Assembly (NCBI GenBank): GCA_963776195.1
Contig: CAVZMO010000015.1
Coordinates: 1 to 64,000, forward strand
DNA length: 64,000 nt
Reading direction: 5' to 3'
From: CAVZMO01 sp963776195
Lineage (GTDB): Bacteria; Nitrospirota; Thermodesulfovibrionia; Thermodesulfovibrionales; SM23-35
Under the pieces are notes generated by a model. It worked only from the letters and a program-made list of their open reading frames with translations, was not told the origin of the DNA and made no database searches. Position numbers and translations under genes: made by a program. Of the stretch, positions 10,607 to 20,546 are shown one piece after another. How positions within the stretch are numbered: the stretch's first letter is position 1; every line of letters starts with the position of its first letter.

Positions 10607-11817
10607 GGTAGACAGTGCTCCCAACCGTTCGACATTATCATATGCCAACGAACACAGGCCATGGCAGTTATACCAGAAGGTATTCTATGCGTTTTTAGAT
10701 CAATGCAAACCACTTGTAAAGGGGAAGCAGAAGTTTCGTTTTAAGAGCAAACTGTTCAGTCTCGACGCAACGACTATTGAACTGTGTGCGAGTCTTTTTG
10801 ACTGGGCAAAGTTCAGAACGACGAAGGGGGCGGTAAAACTGCATTTATTATTGGATCACGAAGGATACCTGCCTGTCTTTGCTCATATTACGGAAGGCAA
10901 GACACATGAGGTAAACATAGCAAGAGGGTTGCACATCCCTAAGGGCTCTATTGTCGCGATAGACAGGGGGTATATTGACTATGCTCTGTTTGGCAGATGG
11001 ACTCAAGATGGTGTCTTTTTTGTAACGAGACAGAAGGATAACGCTGATTATATCGTTATTGAAGAAAAACCAATACCTCAGAATCGCAATATCCTCAAAG
11101 ACCAAATTATTGAACTGAGCGGATTTTATTCTCAGCAGAAATGTCCTTATCCGCTAAGAAGGATTGAGGTATGGGATGAGGAGAACAGACGGACACTGGT
11201 TTTATTGACGAATCATCTATCCTTTGGCTCAACGACCATAGCTGCTATCTATAAAGACAGATGGCAGATAGAGATCTTCTTTAAGACGATCAAACAGAAC
11301 CTGAAGATAAAGACTTTTGTAGGGACATCGCCGAATGCTCTTATGATACAGATTTGGACAGCACTAATAGCGATACTTATTTTGAAGTATTTAAAGTTCC
11401 GTTCTACCTTTGGCTGGTCGCTCTCGAACCTTGTAGCGATGCTCAGGTATAATCTCTTTACGTATAGGAACTTATGGGAATGGATACATAATCCATACGA
11501 ACCGCCACCGATTGTTCCTGATGTTGAGCAGCTTTCATTAAGAGGTGTTTAATTGGACAGCATACTGAAATTGTACAAGAAACAATGTGGGAACCTGATT
11601 TTGAAAATGAGGATTTACCCGTCTAAAAGAGTTGTTTTATAAGGCTGGTCTCTATGAATTTAAATTATCTTAGACAGCAATGAACAGAAATATACTACTT
11701 TCTTGAAAATTTGTCTTCTGATGATTACAGGAAGCAGGACGCACAGCACAATTCTGAGCGAAAGCAATAGTCGCGATATTGTCTGAGGCGTCTGCAAGGG
11801 CTCCTCTGTTACCGGTA

Positions 11818-12300
11818 TTAAGCTGCGCACTCCGAAGGGTCTCCTTTGATCTTTTCGATCGCATGAGATAGAGCATCTAAAATTACCGCGAGGTTTTCTT
11901 TTACTGCCTTAGGACTTCCCGGAAGATTAATGACGAGGGTCTTGCCTCTAACGCCTGCCACTGCCCGCGAAAGCATCGCCCTGTTCGTCTTTTTGAGACC
12001 TTCCATACGCATCGCTTCTGCGATGCCCGGCACTTGCCTATCTATCACTTCAAGGGTAGCATCCGGAGTAACGTCTCTCGGTGAAAGTCCTGTCCCGCCG
12101 GTCGTTAAGATCAGGTCAACTTCATTGCTGTATTTGATGATTTTTTCCTTGATGGAATCTTTTTCGTCAGGCAGGATTTCATAATATTTAACTTCAGCAT
12201 CGATGCTTTTCAGCATCTCTTTAATCACGGGGCCGCTTAGGTCTTCACGCTCACCCTTTGAGCCTTTATCGCTTAAGGTCAACACCGCAACGGTTATCAT
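11818..12300 (-). CDS. mogA: Molybdopterin adenylyltransferase, MogA/MoaB family
   Basis: 160 residues covering the whole MoCF_biosynth fold: TVAVLTLSDKGSKGEREDLS at the N-terminus, the nucleotide and molybdopterin-binding TTGGTGLSPRDVTPDAT, and the late NLPGSPKAV motif. The enzyme activates molybdopterin by adenylation before metal insertion. ATG 12300 is chosen; a GTG at 12315 directly after the upstream stop is the alternative. It follows the MOSC gene without a gap, so the two form a molybdenum-cofactor pair. MoaB and MogA cannot be told apart by eye. Confidence 0.8.
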   Translation of the reverse strand: MITVAVLTLSDKGSKGEREDLSGPVIKEMLKSIDAEVKYYEILPDEKDSIKEKIIKYSNEVDLILTTGGTGLSPRDVTPDATLEVIDRQVPGIAEAMRMEGLKKTNRAMLSRAVAGVRGKTLVINLPGSPKAVKENLAVILDALSHAIEKIKGDPSECAA

Positions 12301-12315
12301 TTTGCCCTTTACCAC

Positions 12316-12762
12316 TTACTCTTTACTGCTAACTTCAATGACGTCTCCTTCTTTAATCATACCGCCTTTAAGGACCTTAACAAAGATCCCCTCTTTCGGC
12401 ATGATACAATCGCCGGCCTGGTTGTATATTTCGCATCTCGTGTGGCATTTTTTACCTATCTGACTCACCTCAACTTCGATATTATTCCCGATTGTCATTT
12501 TTGTGCCGATAGGAAGTTGTGGGAGGTCTATCCCTTCCGTTGTTATGTTCTCTGCAAAATCACCGGGCTTCACTTTCAGCCCCATAGCCTGCATTTTTCT
12601 GATACTTTCGAGGGCCAGAAGGCTGACCTGTCTGTGCCATTTTGAAGAGGCGTGGGCATCGCCTTCAATGCCGAAGTCCGTCTTTATCACGGCTTCTCCG
12701 GTCGGATTTTTCCGGACACCTTTTTTGTCGCTGATATTAATCGAAACTACTCTGCCCTTCAT
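12316..12762 (-). CDS. MOSC domain protein
   Basis: 148 residues forming a single MOSC domain: the opening strand GRVVSINISDKKGVRK, then GIEGDAHASSKWHRQVSLL, PGDFAENITTEGIDL and the conserved cysteine context GKKCHTRCEIY. MOSC domains bind a sulfur-carrying cysteine and take part in molybdenum cofactor sulfuration or delivery. Stand-alone bacterial forms often sit with mogA/moaB, as here. The order MOSC-mogA, with stop and next start touching, supports co-translation. Confidence 0.85.
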   Translation of the reverse strand: MKGRVVSINISDKKGVRKNPTGEAVIKTDFGIEGDAHASSKWHRQVSLLALESIRKMQAMGLKVKPGDFAENITTEGIDLPQLPIGTKMTIGNNIEVEVSQIGKKCHTRCEIYNQAGDCIMPKEGIFVKVLKGGMIKEGDVIEVSSKE

Positions 12763-12812
12763 ATTATCCCAAACTAATAGAATGCGATCAGACAGTTGTT
12801 GTGGGGGAATTT

Positions 12813-14072
12813 CTATGTGCCGATTTCCCAGCTTTCCAAATAGTTTTTCTGCTCTGCCGTTAATGCATCGATTCTTATCCCCATTGCCCTCAGCTTAAGA
12901 AACGCGATCTTTCTGTCTATATCCTCCGGCACACTGTAGACCTTTTTTCCGAGCCTTTTGTAATTCTTCGATAAGTATTCGGCGCAGAGGGCCTGGTTTG
13001 CAAAGCTCATATCCATAACCGCAGACGGATGCCCTTCCGCAGCTGCCAGGTTAATAAGCCTTCCCTCGCCAAGCAAATATATCCTCCTGTTGCTTTTCAG
13101 AGTAGTACTCCTCAACAAAATCCCTAATCATCCTCCGGGATTTTGACATCTTCTTAAGGTCATCTATGGATATCTCAACATTAAAGTGCCCGGAATTACA
13201 GAGGATTGCGCCATCCTTCATCAGCGGAAAACATTCCTTGGAAATGACGCTGATATCGCCTGTTGCAGTAACAAAGATATCCCCTATCTTCGATGCCTCC
13301 ATGATGGGCATTACATCGAAGCCGTCCATTGTTGCCTCGAGTGCCCTCAACGGGTTGCCCTCCGTAACGATGACCTTTGCACCCATGCCCTTTGCCCTCA
13401 TCGCAATGCCCTTTCCGCACCATCCGTAGCCTGAGACAACGAAAACAGAGCCTGCTATCAGCCGGTTTGTCGCCCGCATTATTCCATCGATAGTGCTCTG
13501 TCCTGTGCCGTAGCGGTTATCAAATAAATATTTTGTATAAGCATCGTTTACGGCAATGATCGGATATTCGAAGACACCCTTTTCTGCCATGGCCCGAAGG
13601 CGTATGACACCGGTGGTGGTTTCTTCTGTTCCGCCTATGATATTGGTGATCAACTCTTTTCTCGCCTTGTGCAGTGTCGATACGAGGTCCGCGCCGTCGT
13701 CCATTGTCATATGGGGTTTTAACGAAAGTATATCGTTGATATGCCTGTAATAGGTTTTGTTATCTTCACCCTTTATCGCAAAAACCGGGATCTTAGAAAA
13801 TTTGACAAGGGAAGAAGCGACATCATCTTGCGTACTGAGGGGGTTCGATGCGCAGAGAGAGACTTCGGCGCCACCTTCCTTCAGGGTCTCCATAAGGTTG
13901 GCCGTCTCTGTTGTAACATGGAGACAGGCGGCAAGCCTGAAGCCTTTCAGGGGTTTTTCTTTTTAAAGCGTTCTGCGATACTCTTCAGCACCGGCATCTC
14001 CTGTGCTGCCCATTCAATCCTGAGTTTTCCCTTCTTGGCAAAATTAATATCCTTTATGTCGTGTTTAATCAT
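12813..14072 (-). CDS. ahcY: Adenosylhomocysteinase (two frameshifts)
   Basis: Start ATG 14072 has a strong GGAGGAG site. The product reads MIKHDIKDINFAKKGKLRIE ... PVLKSIAERF, breaks in an A-run near 13960, then continues GFRLAACLHVTTETANLMET with SLCASNPLSTQDD, MDDGADLVS and the NAD-binding VSGYGWCGKGIAMRAKGMGA. A second break near 13100 shifts to RRIYLLGEGRLINLAAAEGH and ends at 12813. The joined length, about 415, is right for the shorter bacterial form. The enzyme hydrolyses S-adenosylhomocysteine to adenosine and homocysteine. metK lies 82 bases upstream, so the two form a SAM-cycle unit. The breaks are probably sequence errors, since catalytic residues are kept throughout. Confidence 0.85.
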
Positions 14073-14153
14073 TACTCCTCCAAATATAATGTTAAAAAAG
14101 GTTAATGTTGAAGTTGCGTTAATCCTGTGCCTTAATCAACCTTGAACCATATA

Positions 14154-15305
14154 TTAAAGTCCTGCTTCTTTCCTTAGGGTCTCTGCCTTGTCTGTTTTTT
14201 CCCAGGTAAAATCAGGATCATTTCTTCCAAAATGGCCGTATGCGGCCGTCTTTCTAAAAATAGCTCTCCTGAGATTAAGCGTTTCTATCATGCCTTTCGG
14301 CGTAAGGTCAAAATTATTTCTTATAAGCTTAACTATCTTCTCCGACGCTATCTTTCCCGTCCCGAATGTTTCCGCGAGAACCGATACCGGCTCAGGCACA
14401 CCGATAGCGTACGCGATCTGCACTTGGACCTTGTCCGCTATGCCTGCTGCAACAACGTTCTTCGCCACATACCTTGCCATATAAGATCCTGACCGGTCCA
14501 CCTTTGTGGGGTCCTTGCCCGAGAAACACCCTCCCCCATGACTGCCAACGCCCCCGTAGCTATCGACGATAATCTTTCTGCCTGTGAGCCCAGTGTCGCC
14601 CATCGGGCCTCCAACAACAAAACGTCCTGTGGGATTCACGTAATATTTGATGTGCTCTTCATCAAGGAGTGCGGCAGGAACCGTAGGTTTAATCACCTTC
14701 TCAATGACATCTTCTCTTACCTCTTTCAGGGTGACCTCGGGGCTATGCTGGGTTGAGATAACGATGCTGTCTACTCTGACAGGTTTGCTGCCTTTATACT
14801 CAATAGTGACCTGTGTCTTTCCATCGGGCCTTAAGTAGCCGAGAATATCTTTTTTTCTGACCTCTGCCAGTCTCATGGCAAGCTTGTGGGCAAGCAGTAT
14901 CGGAAGCGGCATAAGTTCTTCTGTTTCATTACAGGCAAACCCGAACATGAGGCCCTGGTCGCCGGCGCCCCCTATATCAACACCAAGAGCGATATCCGAG
15001 GACTGTCCATGAATCGAAGTGATTACGGCACATGTTTCGTAATCGAAGCCATATTTTGCCCTGGTATAGCCGATATCCTTTATCGTCTCCCGGACGACAT
15101 CCGGTATCTCGACATAGATGTTGGTAGTTATTTCACCGGCCACAAATGCCAACCCGGTTGTCACAAGCGTTTCACATGCGACTCTCGCATAAGGATCTCG
15201 TCCGATGATGGAATCCAGGATCGCATCGGAGATCTGATCGGCTATCTTATCCGGATGGCCTTCCGTGACGGACTCCGAGGTAAAAAAATAATTCTTCGCC
15301 AACAT
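14154..15305 (-). CDS. metK: S-adenosylmethionine synthetase
   Basis: 383 residues, full length. The three MetK domains are present with ATP- and metal-binding motifs: SVTEGHPDKIADQISDAILD near the N-terminus, GGAGDQGLMFGFACNETEEL in the middle, and GGPMGDTGLTGRKIIVDSYG followed by GGGCFSGKDPTKVDRSGSYM. It makes SAM from methionine and ATP. ATG 15305 is used; GTG at 15311 lies two codons before, and GGGGGTG serves as ribosome site. Lies just upstream of ahcY, so SAM synthesis and SAH removal are linked. No SAM riboswitch was recognised in the short leader. Confidence 0.95.
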   Translation of the reverse strand: MLAKNYFFTSESVTEGHPDKIADQISDAILDSIIGRDPYARVACETLVTTGLAFVAGEITTNIYVEIPDVVRETIKDIGYTRAKYGFDYETCAVITSIHGQSSDIALGVDIGGAGDQGLMFGFACNETEELMPLPILLAHKLAMRLAEVRKKDILGYLRPDGKTQVTIEYKGSKPVRVDSIVISTQHSPEVTLKEVREDVIEKVIKPTVPAALLDEEHIKYYVNPTGRFVVGGPMGDTGLTGRKIIVDSYGGVGSHGGGCFSGKDPTKVDRSGSYMARYVAKNVVAAGIADKVQVQIAYAIGVPEPVSVLAETFGTGKIASEKIVKLIRNNFDLTPKGMIETLNLRRAIFRKTAAYGHFGRNDPDFTWEKTDKAETLRKEAGL

Positions 15306-15498
15306 GTTCACCCCCAGTACAAAAAAGTAAAAGATTTAAGGTAATTTACATATTAACACATTTTATAAACAATCGACTATCAAAAGTTGGATAAATCAAG
15401 GGAAGTAAATGTATACCTGACAGATTTCAGCCGGCGCCAAATCGCGATTTGTAAAGGTTTTTCTGCATATATACCAGACATCAACTTCACTATTCGGG

Positions 15499-17241
15499 TT
15501 AAAGGCTCGGTCTCAGCGCTTTTAGGTTCAGCTGTACGCTTTTGCGCCCTTCCCACTCATTTACAAGGGGGGTATACACGGCGTCCACAATGTTTGAAGT
15601 ACCCAGCTTTTCGAAAAATGCGGCCATATCGAACCCTATCGCGTCGAGAGACCGGTTTTTCTGCCTGAGTTTCATCTTCAGATGGTTATTCTTGACTATC
15701 TTCGGGTAAAGGACCTCGAGTCCTTTTGATCCAAGGAACGGTTCCGGATTGCCGAAACCGAATGGTTCAAGCATCTCGATCTCTCTTATAAGACCGAAAT
15801 CGATCTCGGAAAGATCAACATTTGCGTCGATTTCGAGTGAAGGTGTGTAGTCTTTTTCGGCAAGCATCTCATCGGCGAGCCTGTTTATTCTCTCTTCAAA
15901 GGCGGCAATGCTCCGGGACTCCAGTTCCAGTCCTGCAGCCTGCTTATGTCCGCCAAACCCTTTCAGGAGTTCTTTGCAGCCTCCGAGAGCCTTGTATATA
16001 TCAAAAGACGGGATACTCCTTGCGGAACCCCTGGCAATGCTTCCCTCAACGGAGAGAATGAAGGTGGGACGATAAAATTTCTCCGTTATCCTCGAAGCTA
16101 CTATGCCGATAACGCCCCTGTTCCATCCCTCCCCGGAAAGTACGATAACCGGACTTATGTCCTTATCGTTAAGCATAGAAAGGGCTTCCTGGTACACTTC
16201 TTCCTCTATCTGTTGCCTTTCGGAATTGAGCTTATCAAGCCACAAGGCTATTTCGATCGCCTTGTCCTCGGCGTCGGTAAGCAGGAGATCAAGGACATCG
16301 CTTGCATCTGAAATTCTGCCGGCAGCATTGATCCTCGGTATAAGGGTGAACGAAAGCAGTCCCGTTTTTATTGTCTTCCCATCAATACCGGCAACCTGTT
16401 TCAATGCCTGTATGCCCGGTCGTGCTCCCTTATCCATCAGTTTCACGCCTTCCTTTACAATGAGCCTGTTTTCACCCGTTAACGGTACGACATCGGCCAT
16501 TGTGCCGAGTGCCGCAAGGTCTAAGAAATCGTGAACCGTGAACCCTGAATCGTAAACCATACATAATGCCTGGGCAAGTTTAAAGGCGATACCCGCTCCC
16601 GAAAGATTTATGACCTCGGACCGGCTATCGGAGACCTTAGGATTGATAACGGCAAGGGCATCGGGAAGAAAAAACTCGTGATCAGTAGTGCGTGATCCGT
16701 AATTTGGCTGTCCCTTGGACTCTTGGCTCCTTACAGGTTCATGATGGTCGGTGATGATAACGTCAATACCTTCTTTCTTGGACAGGGCCGCTGCCTCAAA
16801 CGAGGTAATGCCGCAGTCAACAGTTATTATCAGGGAGGCGCCAATATGTTTTGCTTTTATTAAAGAAGAAGGGGCAAAACCGTATCCGTGCTCTATCCGG
16901 TTTGGAATAAAGGAGTGGCAGTCTATGCCGAGCATCTTCAGCGTTTTCAGAGCAATCGCTGTAGCAGAGAGTCCGTCGGCATCATAATCACCGTGAACGA
17001 GGACCCTTTCTCCGCTTCTTGATGCCGATAATATTCTGTCCACGGCTGTTTTCATGCCCTGCATGTCGAAAGGGTCGGACAGTTGAGAGATGTGAGGATT
17101 AAGAAAAGAGCCGATTTTCTCTAATGTTTTAATCCCCCTATTCATCAATATTTGTGCGATGACAGGGGAAATGGACGCGGCTTTTGATAAATATGCTATA
17201 TACTCAGGATTGGTCCTGTTTAGAAGCCAACGCCTATGCAT
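15499..17241 (-). CDS. recJ: Single-stranded-DNA-specific exonuclease RecJ
   Basis: 580 residues with the DHH phosphoesterase set: HGDYDADG (83-90), VDCG (141-144) and TDHHE (164-168), followed by the DHHA1 domain (SFTLIPRINAAGR, FGGHKQAAG) and the C-terminal OB region. RecJ degrades single-stranded DNA 5' to 3' in recombination and mismatch repair. Two short in-frame inserts relative to the family, at residues about 171-190 and 229-237, coincide with degenerate 7-base tandem repeats in the DNA. It is the last gene of the yajC-secD-secF-recJ run, an order seen in several deep Gram-negative groups. Confidence 0.9.
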   Translation of the reverse strand: MHRRWLLNRTNPEYIAYLSKAASISPVIAQILMNRGIKTLEKIGSFLNPHISQLSDPFDMQGMKTAVDRILSASRSGERVLVHGDYDADGLSATAIALKTLKMLGIDCHSFIPNRIEHGYGFAPSSLIKAKHIGASLIITVDCGITSFEAAALSKKEGIDVIITDHHEPVRSQESKGQPNYGSRTTDHEFFLPDALAVINPKVSDSRSEVINLSGAGIAFKLAQALCMVYDSGFTVHDFLDLAALGTMADVVPLTGENRLIVKEGVKLMDKGARPGIQALKQVAGIDGKTIKTGLLSFTLIPRINAAGRISDASDVLDLLLTDAEDKAIEIALWLDKLNSERQQIEEEVYQEALSMLNDKDISPVIVLSGEGWNRGVIGIVASRITEKFYRPTFILSVEGSIARGSARSIPSFDIYKALGGCKELLKGFGGHKQAAGLELESRSIAAFEERINRLADEMLAEKDYTPSLEIDANVDLSEIDFGLIREIEMLEPFGFGNPEPFLGSKGLEVLYPKIVKNNHLKMKLRQKNRSLDAIGFDMAAFFEKLGTSNIVDAVYTPLVNEWEGRKSVQLNLKALRPSL

Positions 17242-17354
17242 CTAACTACCGTGATTCCGTAAAGCAAGGTGTGAACAGTAATAGATGATAAGAAATCGTT
17301 ACAGGATAGTTCTTTGTCTCTTTACGCTTCACGAGTCAGGAATTGCTCCTTACG

Positions 17355-18267
17355 TTACTTCTTCGCAAAAGGCCTTTTTCCACCCCATACGAGCACGACC
17401 GGACTTGCAACAAATATGGAAGAATAAGTGCCGACAATAACCCCCATGATCATGGCGAGTGAGAAGTCATGGAGTACCTCACCGCCAAAGAAAAAGAGCG
17501 CTATTGAAGTAAGGAGGACGGTTGCCGAGGTTATGATAGTCCTTGATAAGACTTCGTTGATACTGCTGTTCATTACCGATTCGACGTTTTCTCTCTGTTT
17601 TATTCTGAGGTTTTCCCGTATCCTGTCGAAGACGACCACGGTATCCGTAAGTGAATAACCGGCGATGGTGAGCAGAGCCGTTACCAGAATGAGATTAATC
17701 TCTCTTCCCATGAGGAAAAATAACCCGAGCACAGCCAGCACATCATGGAAGGTGGCAATCGTTGCACCGACGCCGAACTTGAACTGAAATCTGAATGCGA
17801 CATAAATAAGTATTCCGAGGACGGCAGCCGCTACTGCCTTTGCCGCATCTGCCCGCAGCCTTCCTCCGACCTTGGGCCCGATCGACGGTCGTCGAGTCGA
17901 CAACATATTTGTTATCGGGGAATTTCTGACTAAGTGCATTCGTAACAGTATCGGAAACCTTTCCGAGTTCCTGGTCCGTATTTTTGACCCTGATAAGGAT
18001 CTTGTTCTCCGAAGGCAGGTCCTGGAGATCGAAGTCTTTTAACCCGCCGTTTTCGAGGGCAATTCTGACATTGTGCAGTGCGACGGGCTTTTCGAACTTG
18101 AACTGTATGGCGGTCCCGCCGGCAAAATCTATTCCGAGGTTTGCGCGGCCTGTTGCAATTTGTATTATTGCGATAATGCCGATAACGGACAGGATCCCTG
18201 AAAAAACAAAGGCAATATACTTTTTGCCGAGAAAATTGATGTTAGGGTTCTTGATCAGCTCTATCAT
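17355..18267 (-). CDS. secF: Protein translocase subunit SecF (one frameshift)
   Basis: The N-terminal frame (from 18267) gives a first membrane helix and the SecF signature ANLGIDFAGGTAIQFKFEKP, ending near KYVVDSTTV. The frame changes near 17885 and continues IGPKVGGRLRADAAKAV, then helices with FHDVLAVLGLFFLMGREINL and AGYSLTDTVVVFDRIRENLR. The joined length is about 303, standard for SecF. It works with SecD at the SecYEG channel, using the proton gradient to complete export. secD lies 9 bases upstream. The single frame break in an essential-type gene is most simply a sequencing indel. Confidence 0.85.
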
Positions 18268-18275
18268 GTATTCTC

Positions 18276-19898
18276 CTATATGCTCAGTTTCTTTAATTCG
18301 CGCTTGCTGTTTATGATGTCGAAGACAGACTTCGTTCCGATCAAAGCGGTAAAAAGGTTTATGGCAACACCGAGGCTCAGTGTTACCGCAAAACCCTTTA
18401 TCGGGCCTGTGCCGAATTGAAACAGGACCGCTGCCGTTATCAACGTGGTCACATGGGAATCGAAGATCGTCCAGAACGCCTTCTCATATCCCGAATCCAC
18501 CGCCGACCGCGGGGTTTTGCCCGACCTCAGTTCATCACGCATCCTCTCAAACATCAGGACGTTCGAGTCAACGGCCATGCCAATGGCCAGGATGATCCCC
18601 GCTATGCCCGGAAGGGTAAGGGTAGCATTAAGGGATGCCATGGCACCGAGAAGGAGTATTATGTTCAAGAGCAGGGCAAAGTCAGCGATCACGCCGGAAA
18701 GTCTGTAGTAGAATATCATGAATATAATAACTGCAATGGTACCCATGATGCCCGCCATCTTTCCTGCCTCTATCGAGTCTCTGCCGAGGGAGGGACCGAC
18801 AGTCACATTCTGGAGCATCTTGAGGGGTGCGGGAAGTGCGCCGGCCTTTAGAACAATGCTGAGATCTTTAGCCTCTTCCATAGTGAAGCTGCCGGTTATC
18901 TGCGCGTTGCCACCTGCTATCCTCTCCTGTATCACAGGGGCTGAATAAACGGTATTATCAAGGATTATCGCGAGCCTCTTCTTGACATTCGCCGCTGTTA
19001 CCTCCTCAAAGCGCTTGGCGCCGTCCGCATTGAATGATAAAGAGACATAGGGCTCGCTGAATCTCGTGTCGATACTGACCTTTGCATCACTTAAGAGGTC
19101 ACCGGTCAGTGCCGCCTGTTTTTTCAGGAGAAGGGGTATCTTCCTTACAACGCCGGTTTCTTTATTAACTTTCTTCTCAAAAAGTATCTCGTCATCGGGA
19201 GGGATTTTGTCGGCAAATTGTTTTAAAAGATCTTCTTCTTCCCCCGGCGCTATTGCCTGGGGAAGTTCGGCAGCCACCCTGGCTTCATCATCCACAAGCT
19301 TGAATTCGAGCTGGGCGGTTTTGCCGATAAGATCAATGGCGCGCTTCGGGTCTTTTATGCCGGGCAGCTGGACAACTATCTCATTTTCACCCTGCCTGTG
19401 GATAGTGGGCTCCGCAACGCCGAACTGGTCTATCCTGTTACGGATCGTTTCGAGCGCCTGATCTGCGGCATTGTCCTTTATCCTGCGTGCTTCCTTGTCC
19501 GAGATTCTGTACACGAGCTTTGTACCAGTCTCAACGGGTACGAGGGTCGGATAATTATCTTCAACTACTTTCCTAATTTCGGTATTTGACGGACTTATGG
19601 TGATATTGAGTCCGTTCACATGAGCATCGGCGGTCAGCTTTTTCTTCACAAACAGCTCCTTCAACCTCGAAGTGTACCTGTCAGTGGTTATTTCGACAGC
19701 TTTGTCCCCTTCGACTTCGAATACGAGATGCAATCCTCCCTGCAGGTCAAGGCCGAGCACAATCCCTTTGCTCGGCATATTTTTCTGCCACCATTCAGGC
19801 ATATATTGAAAAGCAGGGGTATTGGGGAGGAAAAAGATGACTGCTAAAACAAGAGTCACGCCGATAAGGATTAATCTCCAGAGAATCTTTTTCTTCAT
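18276..19898 (-). CDS. secD: Protein translocase subunit SecD
   Basis: 540 residues: N-terminal helix (8-25), the periplasmic P1 head starting with the signature GLDLQGGLHLVFEVEGD (49-65), and five C-terminal helices carrying IAVIIFMIFYYRLSGVIADF and AIGMAVDSNVLMFERMRDEL. The gene ends in TAG, which shows TAG is a working stop codon in this organism. It sits between yajC and secF and acts with them in proton-driven protein export. Confidence 0.95.
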   Translation of the reverse strand: MKKKILWRLILIGVTLVLAVIFFLPNTPAFQYMPEWWQKNMPSKGIVLGLDLQGGLHLVFEVEGDKAVEITTDRYTSRLKELFVKKKLTADAHVNGLNITISPSNTEIRKVVEDNYPTLVPVETGTKLVYRISDKEARRIKDNAADQALETIRNRIDQFGVAEPTIHRQGENEIVVQLPGIKDPKRAIDLIGKTAQLEFKLVDDEARVAAELPQAIAPGEEEDLLKQFADKIPPDDEILFEKKVNKETGVVRKIPLLLKKQAALTGDLLSDAKVSIDTRFSEPYVSLSFNADGAKRFEEVTAANVKKRLAIILDNTVYSAPVIQERIAGGNAQITGSFTMEEAKDLSIVLKAGALPAPLKMLQNVTVGPSLGRDSIEAGKMAGIMGTIAVIIFMIFYYRLSGVIADFALLLNIILLLGAMASLNATLTLPGIAGIILAIGMAVDSNVLMFERMRDELRSGKTPRSAVDSGYEKAFWTIFDSHVTTLITAAVLFQFGTGPIKGFAVTLSLGVAINLFTALIGTKSVFDIINSKRELKKLSI

Positions 19899-20025
19899 TC
19901 AACCTCCATAAACCGTTCAATCCTAAATGAATCTTATTATCTTAATCCGATCTTATAATTCAATTCTTAAATTCAATTCTTTGGATTTGTTTAGAATTTC
20001 GCATTTAGATGTTGGAATTTTTTCA

Positions 20026-20373
20026 TTAATCTTCGTCCGAAGAGGCTCTCAGCGATGCAACATATGTCTTGCCGAGCTTTATCTTCACATTCTCGCCGGC
20101 CTTGACTGTGACGGTATTTGTACCAACAGACTCGATAACGCCATAAATGCCGCCTGATGTGACGATCTTATCTCCCTTTTTAAGAGTATCGATCATGTTT
20201 TTGTGTTCCTTCGCCCGTTTCTGCTGCGGTCTAATGAGTAGGAAATAGAACACAACGAATATCAGGACAAGGGGAACTATGCTTCCCAATATACCTCCTG
20301 CACCGCCCTGTCCTGCGCCTCCCGGCTGAGCCGGCCCCATTGCCTGGGCTATATCTATAAAATCTACAGGCAT
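20026..20373 (-). CDS. yajC: Sec translocon accessory protein YajC
   Basis: 115 residues: a glycine-rich start, one membrane helix (IVPLVLIFVVFYFLLIRPQQ) ending in the family signature RPQQKR, and a small cytoplasmic domain (LKKGDKIVTSGGIYGVIESV). It forms part of the SecDF-YajC complex. The 127-base gap to secD contains degenerate AT-rich heptamers and no gene. Confidence 0.92.
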   Translation of the reverse strand: MPVDFIDIAQAMGPAQPGGAGQGGAGGILGSIVPLVLIFVVFYFLLIRPQQKRAKEHKNMIDTLKKGDKIVTSGGIYGVIESVGTNTVTVKAGENVKIKLGKTYVASLRASSDED

Positions 20374-20490
20374 GATTCACCTCCGAAAAATTTAACTGAT
20401 AATATACCTTCTTTGAAGGTTATTTATCAACTGGAAAGAAAAGGTAACAGACACTGGGGAATCATTGAATTTTATCGGTCTATTGATATT

Positions 20491-20499
20491 TGTTATAAT
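20491..20499 (+). promoter_or_regulatory. Extended -10 promoter of the DsrE-like gene
   Basis: TGTTATAAT is a perfect extended -10 box. No good -35 hexamer is seen at the usual spacing, which is common for extended -10 promoters. The expected start of transcription is near 20506, with GGAGGAG just before the ATG at 20547. Confidence 0.5.
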
Positions 20500-20546
20500 A
20501 TAAATATAAAAAGTCTAATAAGACATTAAAGAAACGGAGGAGACAG

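Larger units (their letters stand above)
9228..10615. repeat. 9-bp target-site duplication of the IS256-family element
   Basis: GGTAGACAG at 9228-9236 and again at 10607-10615. Joining the flanks through one copy restores the IS4-family reading frame (...LGVDSAPNRS...), which confirms the precise insertion point and suggests a recent event. Confidence 0.85.
9007..11552 (+). pseudogene. IS4-family transposase (DUF4372 + DDE), split in two
   Basis: The 5' part (9007-9236) encodes the DUF4372 domain (SSIFGQILQIFSKKEFYRAV, CQLGRAQSLREISGGL). The 3' part resumes at 10607 in frame as VDSAPNRSTLSYANEHRPWQ and runs to 11552. It keeps the catalytic residues: D in LDATTIELC, D in AIDRGYIDY, and E in the YREK-like DRWQIEIFFKTIKQ. 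Removing the IS256-family insertion and one copy of its target duplication restores one continuous gene of about 390 codons. The gene is inactive only because of the insertion. Confidence 0.8.
8923..11677 (+). mobile_element. IS4-family element, interrupted by an IS256-family element
   Basis: Short inverted ends CTGTCTAA (8923-8930) and TTAGACAG (11670-11677) flank a DUF4372 plus DDE transposase gene. Without the inserted 1370-bp element and the 9-bp duplication the length is about 1.37 kb, normal for this IS4 group. The exact ends are uncertain because only the outer 8 bases match clearly. Confidence 0.55.

Noticed and set aside
13741..14145. 134-codon plus-strand frame over ahcY
   Set aside because: Shadow of ahcY, whose motifs lie on the minus strand across the same bases.
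14072..15499. SAM or SAH riboswitch in the metK-ahcY unit
   Set aside because: Leaders are short and no known aptamer layout could be traced by eye.
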